From Cannabis sativa (Eukaryota > Streptophyta > Magnoliopsida > Rosales > Cannabaceae), in contig NC_083606.1 of NCBI RefSeq assembly GCF_029168945.1, positions 13,418,041 through 13,482,040 of the forward strand: a stretch of DNA of 64,000 nucleotides. Reading direction: 5' to 3'. A program made the position numbers and the translations under genes. This document shows positions 61,247 to 64,000 of the stretch, piece after piece; the stretch's first letter is position 1, and the number at the start of each line of letters is the position of its first letter. A model generated the notes under the pieces. That model was not told the origin of the DNA. It worked only from the letters and a program-made list of their open reading frames with translations, and did not search any database.

Positions 61247-64000
61247 AAATAAATCTTAAAAAATACTCCAAAATACAATATTACACTCAATATAATATAT
61301 TATATATATAAATATATACCAGGTTAATATTACATGTAATGTATGTATACTTAATTTTTTATTTTGGTTAAGTATTTTTTTAGCTGTATAATTAATTTTT
61401 TTTGGATGTTATTCAATAAACAAATCATTTTTTATTAAAAAAAATTTAATTTAAGTGCTATTTATAAAAATAAATTATAATAATATTCAAAATTTATTGT
61501 TAATTATAATTTTAGTTTAATCAAAATACTTTTTACTTTTTTTTTTTAGAAATATCATACAAGTTTTCTATTATTTTTTTTAAAAAATAATAATAAGAAG
61601 ATATCTTTTTCGTAAAAAAGAAGATAATAAAAAAAAATATTTTTAAGATATCTGTAATGAATTTAAATTTGAATTGCAATATTAAAAAAATACTTTATAT
61701 AGACTCATTTAATATAAGATAAAAGATAAGAGAAACATGTGTAGTTATTTTAAATTTGAATATTAATATTTTTTTAATAAAAAGAACAATACATTTTGTT
61801 ATATAGCCTCATTTAATAGTATAGATATATATAAATAATATGAATAGTATGATATTTATAAATTTAACGATCTTTCTGATAACATATTGTTATTGTTGGG
61901 TGTGCAACTAAAGTTCTACATTGGCTAGAAAGGGAATGGTACTCTCTATTTTTTAGCTCAAAAGTTAAAATAGAGATTTATTTTTATTGTTGCTCTAATC
62001 ATGTTCTCTGCTATAGTTAATAATATGTTATAATTTATATTTTTCAAATATAAAATAATGGAAAAATAATAGTATTTTTGATTAAAATATTATTAAAAAG
62101 TTTAACAAAAAAGTAGAGAGCTCCTTATTCATTCTCTATTATAGAGAGCCATTTTTGTGAACATTATCTCCAGGGACAGAACTACTTTAGCTCCAAAGGG
62201 GGCCATGACCCCTCCTAAAATTTTGGACAAAAAAAATTATAAAGCAATTTAATGTTAAAAATTTTATTTTTTCAAAAAATTATGTATTGGACCCCCTTAA
62301 TTATCTCTATTGGTATGATGTCTTTTGGAAATGTGCACAAAAACAAAACTTTGAGGGCTTAGGTCCAAAGTGGAAATATCATACAAAAAATGCAGATGGA
62401 AGGTGGAGAATGCACGGATGGAAAATTATTTGAAGAGAGACAAAATGGTCTTTTGTTTGAGAGGAGGATTGTTACTAATTCACATTGCTAGAAACGAAAT
62501 AAGATCATGATATATAAAGATGTATAATCAGACCATTTTGGAAATACATGGTGTCTTCCTAATACATATCTTTGACCATTTGATAAATTTACAGTGAAAG
62601 AATTGTTAAATATTGATCATTTATTTTTAAATAATATTTTGTTGAACTCCAACTAGGATATTACTTGTCAACTTTAATGAACAAGGCCAAAATTTAGCAA
62701 ACAATACCTTAAATAACACATTAAAGAAAAAGAAAGACAACTCCATAGTCCTTGGTATAAAGTTAAGGTGTGAACTGTCTTGAATCATAACTATTAATAT
62801 GCAAGTTGTAGACTTGTAGTTAATTAATTGTTATTAGTAGCACTAATTTAATTAGCTATATTATATGGTTGGCCACCTGTATTTTTAGTTAAAATTTGAA
62901 TTTTCAATTGGATTTTTAGTTACTTATTTAAATAAAAATAGCTTAACAAACCAAGCAAATAGATGCCCTCATTAAAGGACAGCTGAGCTTCCAAAACCTA
63001 AATATTTGGGTTTTAATTTACAACAACTATTTTTTGTCGGCACCAATATTGACATTGTTTGTTTAAGTCATAGCTATTATACACTTTATTACATTATTGT
63101 TTTCTTAAGAAGAAATAGTCCTTCGGTAAATTATTCAGAATGATTGTGCTGCACAAAAATTAAAACAATTTTATTTATTTATTTAAGGAAACATGACAAA
63201 ATTCTCGCCTAAATATTGCACTTCTAGTTTTACATGCATATTTTTATTTTCAGTAAAAATTACATTAAATATGAAATTTTATAAAAAAAAATTATAAAAA
63301 TATGGTATTTGTAGATTTGCCATTCTTTTATGATATTTTTTCATATTTAAATTCTTTATGGTATTTGATATGCTGTATTTTTATAAATCTAATATCTAAA
63401 CCCATATTTTAAATTTTTGTTTCTAGCTTAATTAGTTTTATTTTTTTTTAGTTTATTTTACATTTACATTTTAAAATTTCTTTCTATTTGGAAAATTTAC
63501 ATCAAATACTAACTTTTCTTAATTTTTTTTTTCTTTTTTACTGTTTTTTACTTATTAAAGCTTCAAAAAAAAGTTTTTTTTTTTGTCTTTTTTATATATA
63601 TTTTAGTCAATTTTGGCTCTTTCTCTCTCTCTCTCTCTCTCTTTATATATTTTTTTAATTTATCTTTGTGTCTTTTTTTTTTTTTTTCTCAAACTAATCT
63701 TTTTTTATCTTTGTATATATATATATAAATATAGAATAATTCTATGGTGGTGACTATGTTTTTATTTTTATACTACACATACACTTTTTTAATCATTCAT
63801 CTATATGACTTTTAAAAGTCAACATTGTGTAACATGTATTTGTTTGTAGCTTATTAAATTTTTCATTTTTTTTTTAAAAATAGATACCAAATTAAAAAAA
63901 ATTAACAACCAATCAAAATTGACCAAATAATAATTTTCCATGTGTTTAAAAGTATTATTTCATGTAAATTTTTTTTTATTTATTTTTATTTTTTGGATTT
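61247..64000. other. AT-rich intergenic sequence
   Basis: I see no gene. About 62160-62330 contains a segment starting CCAGGGACAGAACTAC with GGGGGCCATGACCCC that resembles decayed hAT-type repeat ends, but no clean pair of termini. A (CT)n run lies at about 63618-63641. Confidence 0.45.
63618..63641. repeat. (CT)n microsatellite
   Basis: This is a pure TCTCTC run of about 24 bp in T-rich DNA. Confidence 0.9.

Noticed and set aside
63590..63725. Repeated CT and TA runs considered as a repeat array such as CRISPR
   Set aside because: They are simple microsatellites without spacers, in a plant nuclear sequence.

Overview
This is a nuclear chromosome segment of a flowering plant. It is AT-rich, has spliced genes with GT-AG introns, plant-specific protein families and a heavy load of plant transposons. 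Gene and repeat flavour suggest a dicot, perhaps of the Rosales, but the genus cannot be fixed from the sequence alone.

Two host genes are supported. A short auxin response factor of the ARF10/16/17 class lies on the minus strand at 943-3375 (two exons, 401 residues, no PB1 domain). A complete sucrose-phosphate synthase gene lies on the plus strand at 30971-37009 (13 exons, 1055 residues, every junction GT-AG and in phase). Almost everything else is transposon-derived.

Left part (about 5-24 kb). A degraded CACTA remnant ends at 6259. A Ty3/gypsy gag-protease fragment (from about 7968) carries a 196-bp hAT-type MITE with an 8-bp target duplication. The same fragment is split inside its protease by a 14.7-kb CACTA element (9384-24056) with matching termini and a TCA target duplication. 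The CACTA element holds a TNP2 transposase gene, a second gene ending in a Ulp1-like cysteine protease, and pieces of unrelated host genes: two hexokinase exons, a TDR/PXY-like LRR segment and unidentified exons.

Middle (24-38 kb). LTR-like and LINE remnants, an old copia gag cut by a diverged solo-type LTR (28754-30265), then the sucrose-phosphate synthase gene. Its upstream region has a long hairpin with G-box cores and a 44-bp tandem repeat close to the TATA box.

Right part (38.4-61.2 kb). One copia element on the minus strand (38381-61246), about 5 kb originally, has been expanded to 22.9 kb by three insertions: a solo LTR (39487-41817), a 13.3-kb Tat-like Ty3/gypsy element (42392-55692) and another solo LTR (55822-58081). 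Removing each insertion and one target duplication restores the copia reading frame. The Tat-like element has lost most of gag-pol but keeps an antisense gene with its own TATA box and intron, and is itself interrupted by a 4.9-kb LTR element with no gag or pol (45189-50123). The last 2.7 kb is AT-rich without genes.
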